NCBI GenBank assembly: GCA_002162095.1
Contig: CP021424.1
Location: 2,046,001-2,110,000, forward strand
DNA length: 64,000 bases
Direction of reading: 5' to 3'
Source: Armatimonadetes bacterium Uphvl-Ar2
GTDB lineage: Bacteria; Armatimonadota; Fimbriimonadia; Fimbriimonadales; Fimbriimonadaceae
In this document: positions 7,558-15,970 of the stretch, piece by piece
Layout: each line of letters begins with the position of its first letter
How positions within the stretch are numbered: the stretch's first letter is position 1
Program-made: the position numbers and the translations under genes
Notes under the pieces: generated by a model
The model's input: only the letters and a program-made list of their open reading frames with translations
What the model was told of the DNA's origin: nothing
Databases searched by the model: none

Positions 7558-8343
7558 TTGCTCACGCGGTCGTTCTGCCACCTACCTCGCGTCGGTCCTT
7601 CCACCGAGGCGGATTTGTGGCGGCAGGGTTGCACCTCCTGGGATGCCTTCTTAGCCGACCCCAAGGGCTTCAACCTGCGCGGCTGCGACCCGGTGGAAGC
7701 TGAGGACATCATCTTGGCCAGCCGAGAAGCCTTGGCGGCGGGAGATTTCCGCTTTTTTGCCCGCCACTTTTCCAAGGAGGTGTGGCGCACCTGGCCCGCC
7801 TTTGCCGACCAGGCGGTGTATCTCGATATCGAGACGGACGGGGGGCAATCCGGGTCGTCCATCACCATCATCGGCCTCTACGACGATGTAGGTTTCCGTG
7901 GCCTGGTGAAAGGGAAGGACCTGCATGATTTCCCCGACCTGATAGAGCAGTACGGGATGATCGTGACGTTCTTTGGCACCGGTTTCGATATCCCCATGCT
8001 GAAGCGGGGATTCCATCGGGTGCCGTTCGATCAGATCCACTTGGACCTGTGCATGGCGTTTAAGCGGCTGGGCATCCGGGGAGGCCTCAAGAAGATCGAG
8101 AAGCGCTTTGGATTGGAACGCGGCGACGACACGGACGGCCTGGACGGGCGGGACGCGATCCGGCTTTGGTACGCCGCCCAGCGTGGGCGCGAGGATGCGC
8201 TTGAGACGTTATTGGCCTACAACCGGGAAGACGTGGCGAATCTCAAGACCTTGGCGGGAATTGCCTACAAGCAGTTGGAAAGCGAGCTCTTAGGCCCGCA
8301 TCTCTCCGGCAATCTCTTTGATCCGGTCAATCGCCAAGGCTAG
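7558..8343 (+). CDS. RNase H-fold 3'-5' exonuclease-like protein (YprB-like)
   Basis: About 261 aa starting with TTG 2 nt after the previous stop. The exonuclease fold is shown by DIETDGG (Exo I, near residue 84), a central FFGTGFDIPML (Exo II-like, near 139) and AYNREDVANL (Exo III-like, near 220), supplying the acidic metal ligands. A short N-terminal region (FCHLPRVGPSTEADLW) resembles a helix-hairpin-like lead seen before such domains. It probably cuts nucleic acid; the substrate is unknown. Its 3' end overlaps convergent threonine aldolase by 54 nt. Confidence 0.8.
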   Translation: MLTRSFCHLPRVGPSTEADLWRQGCTSWDAFLADPKGFNLRGCDPVEAEDIILASREALAAGDFRFFARHFSKEVWRTWPAFADQAVYLDIETDGGQSGSSITIIGLYDDVGFRGLVKGKDLHDFPDLIEQYGMIVTFFGTGFDIPMLKRGFHRVPFDQIHLDLCMAFKRLGIRGGLKKIEKRFGLERGDDTDGLDGRDAIRLWYAAQRGREDALETLLAYNREDVANLKTLAGIAYKQLESELLGPHLSGNLFDPVNRQG

Positions 8344-9309
8344 GTCGGCATCGTTCACGTCGCGGTGGGTGACAAACCGCAGGCGATACGGCCCGAAGGG
8401 CACGCACCCGACACCCACAGTGGCCAGCGCGTCTATCCAATCCGTGGCCGGCAGGTCGGTGTCCACCAGCACAATATTGGTGGAGGGAGAAAGTGGTCTC
8501 AGGCCGGGAGTGCCCACGAGGGCTTCCGCAAAAGTGCGGGCGCGGCGGTGATCCTCTGTCAGTTGGTCTCGGTCATCCAAGGCCACCAGGGCGGCCGCCG
8601 CCAGCAATCCGGATTGGCGCATGCCGCCGCCGAGGCGCTTGCGCACATAGCGGGCCTCGTCAATGAAATCGGCTGACCCCAACAAGGCCGAACCCACCGG
8701 CGCGCCCAGCCCCTTGCTGAAGCACACCGACACCGAATCAAACATCTTGGTCAGTACGCGCGGGTGCAAGTCCAAAGCCGCCGCCGCATTCCACACCCGG
8801 GCTCCGTCCAGGTGGCATACGGCCCCTGCCGCCCGCACTTGGTCCGCGTGCGCCTGCAGGATGTCTGGCGGGATAACCGCGCCGCCATGGCGGTTGTGGG
8901 TGTTTTCCACCGCCACAAACTTGACGCCGGGCGTATGGTGAGTGCGCTGCCAAAGTTTGCCCGCCACCACGGCCGGATCAGGAATCCCGCCCTGGCTGGG
9001 GTAGCTGAGAGTGACCACGCCCGCCAAAGCCCCGGGGGCTCCGGCTTCGTAATACACCATATGCGCCTCTTCTTCAAAGAGTGCGGCGTCGCCCGGGCGC
9101 GTGTGCACCATCAGGGCAATCTGGTTGCTCATGGTGCCGCTGGGCACAAACATGGCCGAAGGGAAACCTAAGAGTTCGGCCACCGAATCTTCAAGTGTTC
9201 TTACGGTTGGCTCATCTCCCAGCACATCATCGCCCAAGGGGGCGCTGGCCATGGCGGCGTACATCGCCGGGGTTGGCCGGGTGACGGTGTCGCTGCGCAG
9301 GTCAATCAT
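8290..9309 (-). CDS. ltaE: Low-specificity L-threonine aldolase
   Basis: PLP enzyme of fold type I that splits threonine or allo-threonine into glycine and acetaldehyde. The family N-terminus MIDLRSDTVTRPTP is intact. SGTMSNQIAL binds the PLP phosphate and the Lys is in SVCFSKGLGAP (near residue 200). At 339 aa it has full length. It lies 3 nt downstream of an esterase gene on the same strand and overlaps a convergent nuclease gene by 54 nt. Confidence 0.93.
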   Translation of the reverse strand: MIDLRSDTVTRPTPAMYAAMASAPLGDDVLGDEPTVRTLEDSVAELLGFPSAMFVPSGTMSNQIALMVHTRPGDAALFEEEAHMVYYEAGAPGALAGVVTLSYPSQGGIPDPAVVAGKLWQRTHHTPGVKFVAVENTHNRHGGAVIPPDILQAHADQVRAAGAVCHLDGARVWNAAAALDLHPRVLTKMFDSVSVCFSKGLGAPVGSALLGSADFIDEARYVRKRLGGGMRQSGLLAAAALVALDDRDQLTEDHRRARTFAEALVGTPGLRPLSPSTNIVLVDTDLPATDWIDALATVGVGCVPFGPYRLRFVTHRDVNDADLALAIDRIKEIAGEMRA

Positions 9310-9312
9310 GAC

Positions 9313-10074
9313 TTAGCCGGCGTGGGTGTTGGCAAAGGCCAGGGCACGGGTCCGGATGTCGGTCCAGGCTTCTAGTGAGAAAGCGTGGTACTCGCGCGGA
9401 TACTCGATCAATTCGCTCGTCACCCCGGCGCCCTGCAGGGCTTGGTGGATGCGCCGGGCCTGATCCACGGGCACAATTTCGTCGTCCTGGCCGTGCAGAT
9501 TGAGCACCGGGGCTAGCCCCGCGCGGACGTGGGAAATCGGACTGGCCTCTGCCCACCGTTCGGGGGCCTCAGAGTGTGTTCCACCCATAAACTGCTCCAA
9601 GAAGCTCAGCGAGATGTCGTAGTGCGTGTCGTCGGGGTTCCGGAGATCGGTGATGCCGCACACGTTGACCGTGGCGCGCGGGCGAGTGAAATCTTCACCA
9701 CTCAAAGCCGGCGCCAGGGAAGCCATGAGCGAAAGGTGCCCCCCGGCACTGTGCCCAAAAGTCGCGATGTGGCCGGGCTTGGCCCCGAGTTCAGCCCCGT
9801 GGCTATCCAGGTGGCGGAAGAACGCCTGCAGATCTTCAATCGCTGCCGGATACGGATACAGAGGCGCCAATCGATACTCCACCGAGGCGGACGCCCAGCC
9901 ATTCTCCGCCCAAAACTCGGCTTCGGCGCTCATCATGGTGCGGTCGCCGCTGATCCATCCCCCGCCGTGGATGAGCACGACCACCGGGAACGGACCCGCA
10001 CCCTCCGGCGTGACCCAATCGAAGGCTAAAGATCCGCCCGGGGATGAATAGGAGTACGTGGAGTGACGCGCCAT
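9313..10074 (-). CDS. Alpha/beta hydrolase (HSL-like esterase)
   Basis: 253-aa cytosolic esterase. The oxyanion motif HGGGW is near residue 36 and the nucleophile elbow GHSAGGH near 108. The acid is probably in LHGQDDEIVP and the catalytic His in EYHAFS near the C-terminus, in the order expected for the hormone-sensitive lipase group. Substrate unknown. The stop is 3 nt from the ltaE start, so the two genes form an operon. Confidence 0.9.
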   Translation of the reverse strand: MARHSTYSYSSPGGSLAFDWVTPEGAGPFPVVVLIHGGGWISGDRTMMSAEAEFWAENGWASASVEYRLAPLYPYPAAIEDLQAFFRHLDSHGAELGAKPGHIATFGHSAGGHLSLMASLAPALSGEDFTRPRATVNVCGITDLRNPDDTHYDISLSFLEQFMGGTHSEAPERWAEASPISHVRAGLAPVLNLHGQDDEIVPVDQARRIHQALQGAGVTSELIEYPREYHAFSLEAWTDIRTRALAFANTHAG

Positions 10075-10100
10075 GCCGGGTTCATTCTAGCGTGTTAGGC

Positions 10101-10139
10101 AAAGAAAAGCACCCTCGGCCTACGGGAGGCCAAGGGTGC
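10101..10139 (-). terminator. Rho-independent terminator
   Basis: A 13-bp stem with one mismatch (10109-10121 with 10127-10139) is followed, reading the minus strand, by a T-rich tract (10101-10108). It ends the transcript of the secreted-protein gene at 10164. Confidence 0.85.
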
Positions 10140-10163
10140 GACTGCGTGATGGTAAGCCGAAAG

Positions 10164-11015
10164 TTAGTTCTTCTTCAGTTCTTCAACCGACTTGAGTTTG
10201 AGCGTGATCACCACCATGCCCAGGTCAATCGTTTGCGTACCTTCGAGGCTCGACTTGGTGGCAATGCCGTTGGTCATGTTCACCAGAATGGTGCCCACGG
10301 TGTTGCTTTCCAGCGTGCCTTCGCCGGCCATCGGGGAGGAGATCGGCACCGAACCCACGGTCGTCGAGGTGATCTTGGCGTGCTCCACGCCGTCGATCAT
10401 CTCGAAGCCTTGGACCTTGTATTCCACGGGCAGGCTCTTGTCGGAGGTCACCATTCCGCCGCTTTGCTCGTTCAGCACCTTGCCGATGTTGAGTTCGCTT
10501 TTCCAGGTTTGACCGACGGCCAGGGGGCCTTGGGGCAGCTTGGTGCCGCTGATGCCGAGGTCGGCCATGGTTTGACCCATACCGCCAATCGCCATCATGG
10601 TCATCGGGTCGCTCGTGTCGCCACCCACCACGCGGATGTTGCGGACGGTCGCCAGTTCGTTCACTTCACCGGCCACCACCACTTGCTCCATCACCTTGCC
10701 CGTGGAGTCAGCGTCCATACCCGGCATGGCTTCGCCGGTGGATTCCGTCTTCACGTTGCGCGTGTGCCATTCAAACTTGGTCCAGCCGTCCACCGTGTCC
10801 TTGATCTTCAACACGCGGGTAGAGGTCACCTTCGTGTCACTGGACTGCTCCATCATGCCCGAGATGGCCATGCTGCTTTCGCTCACGCTGTTATAAGCGT
10901 ATTCCGTGTTGGCGGTGGGGCGGAATCGAAGAGTTCGATCCTGCGGGATCAGGCCCGCTCCAGCAACCGCGACGGCCATCACAGCCGCCATCCACATACC
11001 TGTTCTTACGCGCAT
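10164..11015 (-). CDS. Secreted hypothetical protein (DUF6263-like)
   Basis: 283 aa with a clear signal peptide (MRVRTGMWMAAVMAVAVAGAGL). The mature protein has alternating short beta segments, a Gly- and Met-rich middle (MTMMAIGGMGQTMADLG) and the GPLAVGQTWKSEL segment typical of DUF6263-type periplasmic or lipoprotein sequences. That match is from memory of the family pattern and is not certain. It is a single gene with its own terminator. Confidence 0.7.
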   Translation of the reverse strand: MRVRTGMWMAAVMAVAVAGAGLIPQDRTLRFRPTANTEYAYNSVSESSMAISGMMEQSSDTKVTSTRVLKIKDTVDGWTKFEWHTRNVKTESTGEAMPGMDADSTGKVMEQVVVAGEVNELATVRNIRVVGGDTSDPMTMMAIGGMGQTMADLGISGTKLPQGPLAVGQTWKSELNIGKVLNEQSGGMVTSDKSLPVEYKVQGFEMIDGVEHAKITSTTVGSVPISSPMAGEGTLESNTVGTILVNMTNGIATKSSLEGTQTIDLGMVVITLKLKSVEELKKN

Positions 11016-11094
11016 TTACACTTGCTCCGTTCACGCAGTATATCTGCGTTCAATGGGTCAACGTTCACTGGTCCGATTTGGATTCATCAGCTAG

Positions 11095-11172
11095 GACCCA
11101 TGGACCGCATCTGGGTCTACATGAGTCATGAAAAATGACCAATAATAAATACTAGGTTTGGGCTGGTCACCA
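11095..11172. promoter_or_regulatory. Cluster of short dyads upstream of the SARP-like gene
   Basis: Three inverted repeats lie between the secreted-protein gene and the regulator: GACCCA/TGGGTC at 11095-11117, GTCAT/ATGAC at 11125-11139 and TGGTCACCA at 11164-11172. An AT-rich block (AATAATAAATACT) between the last two could hold a -10 element. These are candidate operator sites for autoregulation. Confidence 0.3.
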
Positions 11173-11189
11173 GTCCGAAGGGGAGAAAT

Positions 11190-12275
11190 TTGAAGCAGGT
11201 ACCGACGGTAGACATACATTTGTTCGGCCGTGTCCACGTTACTGAAGAAGGCCGAAAGATCACGTCCTTCCCAACGGCGAAGTGCCGTTCCTTACTTGCG
11301 TTTCTGGCGTTGCACCCGGGTTCCGGGCATCCGCGTGAATTGCTGGGCGAGTTCCTGTGGCCGGAGGCCAGCGAAGATGTCGCTCGAACCCGCCTCAACG
11401 TGACTTTGCATCTGCTGAAGAAGCACCTGGAAGGTGAGAACTCCAGCCTCGCCGATCAAATCGAATCGGATCGCGATGGCATCCGACTTGATCCCACCGG
11501 GGTCCACATTGACTTTGCGCAGTTTACTGAGGCGAGTCTGCGGGCCGAGCATACGACCGATGAAGACGAGCGTAAGGTGGCATGGCAAGAGATTACGCTG
11601 CTATACACCGGCCGTCTCGCGACGGGGCTGAACGAGCCTTTCCTCGAGCCCTGGCGCGTAAGTGCCCGGCAAACCTATGTCGAAGCCGTCCTAAACTTGG
11701 CCACCGAAGCGCGGTTAGTTCACGGCCTCAATACGGCCCTCAAGTTTTTCCACCAGGCCCTGCGGGTGGAAGGGGCGAATGCAGAGATTTACTCGGCGAT
11801 GACCAATTGGTTTGCGCAAACGAGCCAGACGGTGGACGACGCCAAGGCCTCCGCCAATGCCATTGCCAAGAGCCTGCGCAAAGCGATTTTGCGGACTGGA
11901 TTACCGGGAGTGTTCCCAGAACGCGCCATCTGTTCGGTGCTGGACACTGGCAACGTGACGGCCAACATGCTGGGCGAAGTTTGCGCCCACGAGGAGGCCC
12001 TACACATGACCGGCCAACCCCGGGCGGCCTTCGCCAGCCCGCGCGTGGCTATTGCCGTGGCCCGCAAGCTGCAGGAGATGGCCCCCGACGCGCAGAGCGT
12101 GGTCCGTACCCGCGAAGTGACCCTGGCCGACCTGCCCGAGTGGCCGGTACCCACAGTGGAAGGTCTGCCTGCTCGCGCCATCTTGGTGGATGAGGTCTCG
12201 GCGATGCTCCTGGCTTCGGAAGGGGAAAGTCCGACCCTTAAGCGGGTATCGGACGAGTTCTTCGCCTTGGCGTAA
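11190..12275 (+). CDS. SARP/BTAD-type transcriptional regulator
   Basis: 361 aa starting with TTG, preceded by GGGGAG about 6 nt upstream. Residues 1-95 fit the OmpR-like winged helix of SARP/AfsR regulators (HLFGRVHV, then LLAFLALHPG, RELLGEFLWP and ARTRLNVTLHLLKK). Residues about 100-250 fit the bacterial transcriptional activator domain of helical repeats. The last 110 residues match nothing I recognise; no ATPase domain follows. Targets are unknown; the flagellar operon starts 8 kb away and reads in the opposite direction. Confidence 0.75.
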   Translation: MKQVPTVDIHLFGRVHVTEEGRKITSFPTAKCRSLLAFLALHPGSGHPRELLGEFLWPEASEDVARTRLNVTLHLLKKHLEGENSSLADQIESDRDGIRLDPTGVHIDFAQFTEASLRAEHTTDEDERKVAWQEITLLYTGRLATGLNEPFLEPWRVSARQTYVEAVLNLATEARLVHGLNTALKFFHQALRVEGANAEIYSAMTNWFAQTSQTVDDAKASANAIAKSLRKAILRTGLPGVFPERAICSVLDTGNVTANMLGEVCAHEEALHMTGQPRAAFASPRVAIAVARKLQEMAPDAQSVVRTREVTLADLPEWPVPTVEGLPARAILVDEVSAMLLASEGESPTLKRVSDEFFALA

Positions 12276-12299
12276 TGCCACCGAGACGGAGGCAGGATT

Positions 12300-12375
12300 T
12301 GGCCCGGGCGGAGGGACTCGAACCCCCGACACCCAGTTCCGAAGACTGGTGCTCTATCCACTGAGCTACGCCCGG
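12300..12375 (-). tRNA. tRNA-Arg (anticodon UCG)
   Basis: A full cloverleaf can be drawn: acceptor CCGGGCG/CGCCCGG, D stem GCTC/GAGC, anticodon stem CCAGT/ACTGG with loop CTTCGGA (anticodon TCG) and T arm with TTCGAGT. The CCA end is encoded. It lies 24 nt downstream of the motE-like stop on the same strand with no visible terminator between them. Confidence 0.96.
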
Positions 12376-12399
12376 CCGGAGTGCAAATTTACCCGAGGC

Positions 12400-12891
12400 T
12401 TACGATTCTTCCGGTACGACGGAGGCAATTCGGGCCAGTTGGCGACTTACGGAGGCCCCTCGTTTGGGGTCCATTTCCCCCACCAGGGCGGCCACTTTCT
12501 CGACTTCCATCTTGCTCAGCACCAGGGCCAATTCGTCGTCCTTGAAGGTCGCGGATACCGCCATCAAGTCCTCGGTGGAAAGGGCATTCCAAACCTTCGC
12601 CAGCTTCTTCGCGCCGAGTTCGGGGTCGAGGACAGGTTCCGGTACCTCGGGCTCCTCCTCCGGTTTCTTTGCTACCGGCGGGGCCGCGGGTTCACTCGGC
12701 TCCACCGTGGCGTCAATCTTCACCTCGGTGTCAGCATCGGGGGCATACAGGTCGGTGCCTTCGCCGTAGAGGTTCGCGGCCAACTTCGCCTTCGGCGTGA
12801 TGCCCGGAATCTTGATCACGCCCATAAACGCGGCGCCGCCCACCCCACCGATGAGGAGCACGGGAACAAGGATGACAATGGCTTTATTCAT
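12400..12891 (-). CDS. MotE/YlxF-like flagellar protein (MgtE N-domain-like)
   Basis: 163 aa. One N-terminal membrane anchor (about residues 4-26) is followed by a Pro/Glu-rich linker (about 60-90) and a C-terminal helical domain (ALSTEDLMAVS, then ALVLSKMEVEKVAALVGEMDPKRG), the layout of MotE/YlxF proteins and of MgtE N-domains. It lies at the 3' end of the flagellar operon after fliJ and a lytic transglycosylase, which fits a stator-associated or export-associated role. The name rests on layout and position. Confidence 0.75.
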   Translation of the reverse strand: MNKAIVILVPVLLIGGVGGAAFMGVIKIPGITPKAKLAANLYGEGTDLYAPDADTEVKIDATVEPSEPAAPPVAKKPEEEPEVPEPVLDPELGAKKLAKVWNALSTEDLMAVSATFKDDELALVLSKMEVEKVAALVGEMDPKRGASVSRQLARIASVVPEES

Positions 12892-12909
12892 GATCGGCTC
12901 TGATTGGCT

Positions 12910-13557
12910 TTATCCGTTTTGCCAGCGGCTCATGATCCGGCTGACGTAGTTTTGAGTTTCACGGTACGGCGGGATGCCACCGTGGCGGCGCACGGCCCCC
13001 GGCCCGGCATTGTAAGCAGCCAGGGCTAGGCGGGTGTCGCCGTTGAATTCGCGCATCATCTGCGCCAGGTACTTGGCGCCTCCGTTCAGGTTCTGCACGG
13101 GGTCCATCGGGTTGGTGACACCCAATGATCGCGCCGTGGCGGGCATCAATTGGGTCAGTCCTTGGGCGCCTACGGGCGAAATCGCCTGCGGGTTAAAGCT
13201 GCTTTCTTGTTCCACCAGCGCTGTCAGCAAGCCGACATCCACGCCGTGGCGGGTGGCCGCGGCGGCAATCTCGGTGGCGAATTTGTTCCCGGCCACCACT
13301 CGGCTCCCGGGCTGGCCAATCGCACCGGTGAGCGAGACTCCTGCCGACATCGGGTTAAACGGGGCGAAGCCCATCGGGTCGCTGGCACCGGCGGCCAAGG
13401 AACCCGGCATGGCTCCGGGCTGGCCGGTTTGCGAGGCGATCAACTGATCAAACTGGCTCGCCATGCCGTTGTGGGCCGGCCGAAATCGCTCGACTCGCGC
13501 CTTCAGTTCTTCCATCCGTTGTTGGGAGCGTTCGGCCCCCATCGGTTGCAATCTCAT
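12910..13557 (-). CDS. Lytic transglycosylase (SLT domain) in the flagellar operon
   Basis: About 215 aa. The ATG at 13557 is chosen because AAGGAGAT lies just upstream and its ATGA overlaps the fliJ stop. The C-terminal half is a family 23-like transglycosylase domain: catalytic Glu in VEQESSFNP, then [16 protein letters not shown] and [13 protein letters not shown]. No signal peptide is seen, which suggests export through the flagellar apparatus, as for FlgJ-type muramidases. It probably cuts peptidoglycan to let the rod through. Confidence 0.88.
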   Translation of the reverse strand: MRLQPMGAERSQQRMEELKARVERFRPAHNGMASQFDQLIASQTGQPGAMPGSLAAGASDPMGFAPFNPMSAGVSLTGAIGQPGSRVVAGNKFATEIAAAATRHGVDVGLLTALVEQESSFNPQAISPVGAQGLTQLMPATARSLGVTNPMDPVQNLNGGAKYLAQMMREFNGDTRLALAAYNAGPGAVRRHGGIPPYRETQNYVSRIMSRWQNG

Positions 13558-13973
13558 GCCCATCTCCTTTGCGTAGCCCATTCATCCAGAGCTAGGTTTT
13601 CAAGTCGGTCTTCTTCGGCCAGCCACTCGGCGTGGCGCTTTTCGCGCAATCGCTCAATGGCCTCTGCGTCTTGGCGGGCCTGTAAGTAAGCGCGGCGGGC
13701 CTCGTCCTCTTCAATCAGCAAGATGGAGATCACGGTCTCCTGTGAACTCACATCGTCCGTCAGACGCAAGATCATGGCGTCTTGGCTAAAGCGATCGGTG
13801 ATATCGCGGGCGGGGAAGCTGGCAATCGCGGCGAGTCGCTTTTGAATCTCGTCCCGTTCCGCTTCGGCCTGCACGCGCCGGGCAATCGCCTCCAGGTATT
13901 CACGCTTTGCATCTTCGCGGGCGCGGTCTCGCACCTTGCGCACCGTTTCGAGTCGGAATTTGAACTTAGCCAT
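13554..13973 (-). CDS. fliJ: Flagellar export protein FliJ
   Basis: 139-aa, highly charged, coiled-coil protein with the family start [17 protein letters not shown]. It acts with FliI and FliH in the flagellar type III export apparatus as a stalk in the ATPase ring. It overlaps fliI upstream by 8 nt and the transglycosylase downstream by 4 nt. Confidence 0.85.
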   Translation of the reverse strand: MAKFKFRLETVRKVRDRAREDAKREYLEAIARRVQAEAERDEIQKRLAAIASFPARDITDRFSQDAMILRLTDDVSSQETVISILLIEEDEARRAYLQARQDAEAIERLREKRHAEWLAEEDRLENLALDEWATQRRWA

Positions 13974-15255
13974 TGGCCAGCATCTCCATCATCTGGTAGC
14001 TCTCGGTGGGCTCTGTCCACTCCTTCTTGTCTTGCTTTAGGAATGCGTTGATGCGCGGCCACTGTTGCACGGCAAGGTCAGCAGCGGGGTTTTGCCCTTC
14101 TTTGAAGGCACCGATGTTGATGAGGTCTTCAATCTCCAGATAGTCCGACATTCGTTGGCGCAGGGTCTGGGCGGCGCTCACATGGGCCTGGTTCGTCACC
14201 ATGGGTTGCACACGGCTCAGGCTCTGGGCAATGTCAATCGGCGGGTAGTGCGCGCGGCTGGTCAGGCGGCGGCTCAAAACGACATGGCCATCCAGGATGG
14301 ATCGCGCGGCGTCGGCAATTGGCTCGTTGGTGTCGTCACCGTCCACTAGCACGGTGTAAATCGCGGTGATGGCGCCCTTGTCGCTGCAGCCAGCGCGCTC
14401 CATCAGGCGGGGAAGCAGGGCAAACACGCTGGGGGTGTAGCCCTTAGTGCTGGGCGGTTCGCCCACGGCCAGGCCAATCTCGCGTTGCGCCATGGCAAAG
14501 CGCGTGACGGAGTCCATCATCAGCAGCACGTTCTTGCCTTGGTCGCGGAAGGCTTCGGCAATCGCCGTCGCCGTAAGGGCGGCTTTCAGGCGGAGGAGAG
14601 CGGGCTCGTCGCTAGTGGCGCACACCACCACGCTCTTGGCCATGCCTTCCGGCCCCAAATCGTTTTCCATAAACTCCCGTACCTCGCGTCCGCGTTCGCC
14701 CACCAGGGCGATTACGTTCACGTCGGCGCTGCCCTTGCGAGCAATCATGCCGAGAAGGGTGCTCTTGCCGACACCCGAACCCGCGAAGATCCCGACCCGC
14801 TGGCCAACGCCCATCGTCAAGAACCCGTCAATTGCCCGGACCCCAGTGCCGAACGGTTCTTCGATCATCTTCCGCTGCAACGCATTGGGCGGGGAAGCCA
14901 CATTCGGGTAGGTGGGCAGGTCACCCAGGGGGCCTTTGCCGTCCATCGGTCGGCCCAGAGCGTCTACCACGCGGCCGAGCATGGCATCGCCCACCGGCAC
15001 GCGCAGGCAACCATCGGTAGGTCGCACGGCACTGCCGGGGCCGATCCCGTGCAAGTCACCCAGGGGCATCATCAGCACGCGGTCTCCTCGGAAGCCCACC
15101 ACTTCGCAGGGCACACTTTCGCCGCCCGGGGTGTCTACCGTGCAAATGTCGCCCACGTGCGCCATGGGGCCGCGCGATTCAATAATCAGGCCCACCACCT
15201 GCTCCACTCGGCCTTGCAACTGATGCCGAGGGGTGCGCTCGATGGCGCGTTTCAT
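13966..15255 (-). CDS. fliI: Flagellum-specific ATPase FliI
   Basis: ATPase of flagellar protein export, homologous to F1 beta. Walker A GIFAGSGVGKST is near residues 155-166 and Walker B (VLLMMDSVTRFAMAQREIGLA) further on. I chose the ATG at 15255 (429 aa), 20 nt after the fliH stop; in-frame ATGs at 15285 and 15336 would overlap fliH. The start is therefore uncertain, but the product is not. Confidence 0.93.
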   Translation of the reverse strand: MKRAIERTPRHQLQGRVEQVVGLIIESRGPMAHVGDICTVDTPGGESVPCEVVGFRGDRVLMMPLGDLHGIGPGSAVRPTDGCLRVPVGDAMLGRVVDALGRPMDGKGPLGDLPTYPNVASPPNALQRKMIEEPFGTGVRAIDGFLTMGVGQRVGIFAGSGVGKSTLLGMIARKGSADVNVIALVGERGREVREFMENDLGPEGMAKSVVVCATSDEPALLRLKAALTATAIAEAFRDQGKNVLLMMDSVTRFAMAQREIGLAVGEPPSTKGYTPSVFALLPRLMERAGCSDKGAITAIYTVLVDGDDTNEPIADAARSILDGHVVLSRRLTSRAHYPPIDIAQSLSRVQPMVTNQAHVSAAQTLRQRMSDYLEIEDLINIGAFKEGQNPAADLAVQQWPRINAFLKQDKKEWTEPTESYQMMEMLANG

Positions 15256-15274
15256 GGTTTCAAATCGGGGGCAA

Positions 15275-15970
15275 TCACGCGGCATCCTCCAGGTGGTTGT
15301 CAATCCTTTCGAGATAGCCTTCCACGGTGGCGTCAATGATTCCGGCTTGGGTTTCCAGGCGGCAGCCGGCTTCGATGTTTCGATTCGGTCTCACCACCAG
15401 CCCCTGAACCGAGCCCGTGGCTTGCAAGAGGTCGTTGAGGCGAGCTTCCACCAACCCCATGTCCATGGGATTGACGTGGAGCTGGACTTCGGTGCCGCCA
15501 ATGACTTCATTCAGCGCCCGGCGCGCGATGGCAAGGATGCTGTCTCGGCTAAGAGACAATTCTTCGGCCAGGGCTTCGCGGGCAATGTGGGTGACCGAAT
15601 CGGTCAATTCCGCCTCGGCCGTCTCGGCCCACTGCTTCACAGCCACCTCGGCCTCGCGCACAATGCGCTCAAGGGCATTTCGTACGGTCTCAAACTCTTG
15701 GGCAAGCTTGGCGCCGTGTTCCTCGCGAGCTTCCACGCGGCCTTTGGCGTAGCCATCTCGGTACCCCGCCTGTTGGCCGTCACCGAAGCCCACCATGTAG
15801 CCTTCGCTCTTGCCCTGTTCGCGGGCTTCTTCCCGCAACTCGGCCAACTCCGTTCGAGCTCGTCCGCTGACGCGACGAATCAGGTCGTCCTTCGCAATCG
15901 GCGGCAGCTTATCAATCTGGTCGACGAACGCGCTCGTCGTCACCCCACCCCGCAGAATGTGCTTAGACAA
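15275..15970 (-). CDS. fliH: Flagellar assembly protein FliH
   Basis: About 231 aa regulator of FliI. The middle is a charged coiled coil with the family's glycine-spaced repeats (GYMVGFGDGQQAGYRDGYAKG). The C-terminal half resembles V-ATPase subunit E (VHVNPMDMGLVEARLN-like). The TTG at 15970 is preferred because GAGGA lies about 8 nt upstream; a TTG at 15994 is also possible. Either start overlaps the fliG 3' end. Confidence 0.85.
   Translation of the reverse strand: MSKHILRGGVTTSAFVDQIDKLPPIAKDDLIRRVSGRARTELAELREEAREQGKSEGYMVGFGDGQQAGYRDGYAKGRVEAREEHGAKLAQEFETVRNALERIVREAEVAVKQWAETAEAELTDSVTHIAREALAEELSLSRDSILAIARRALNEVIGGTEVQLHVNPMDMGLVEARLNDLLQATGSVQGLVVRPNRNIEAGCRLETQAGIIDATVEGYLERIDNHLEDAA

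Noticed and set aside
12276-12299. Weak stem after tRNA-Arg as a terminator
   Set aside because: Only a few base pairs (CCG/CGG) and no T-run on the minus strand.
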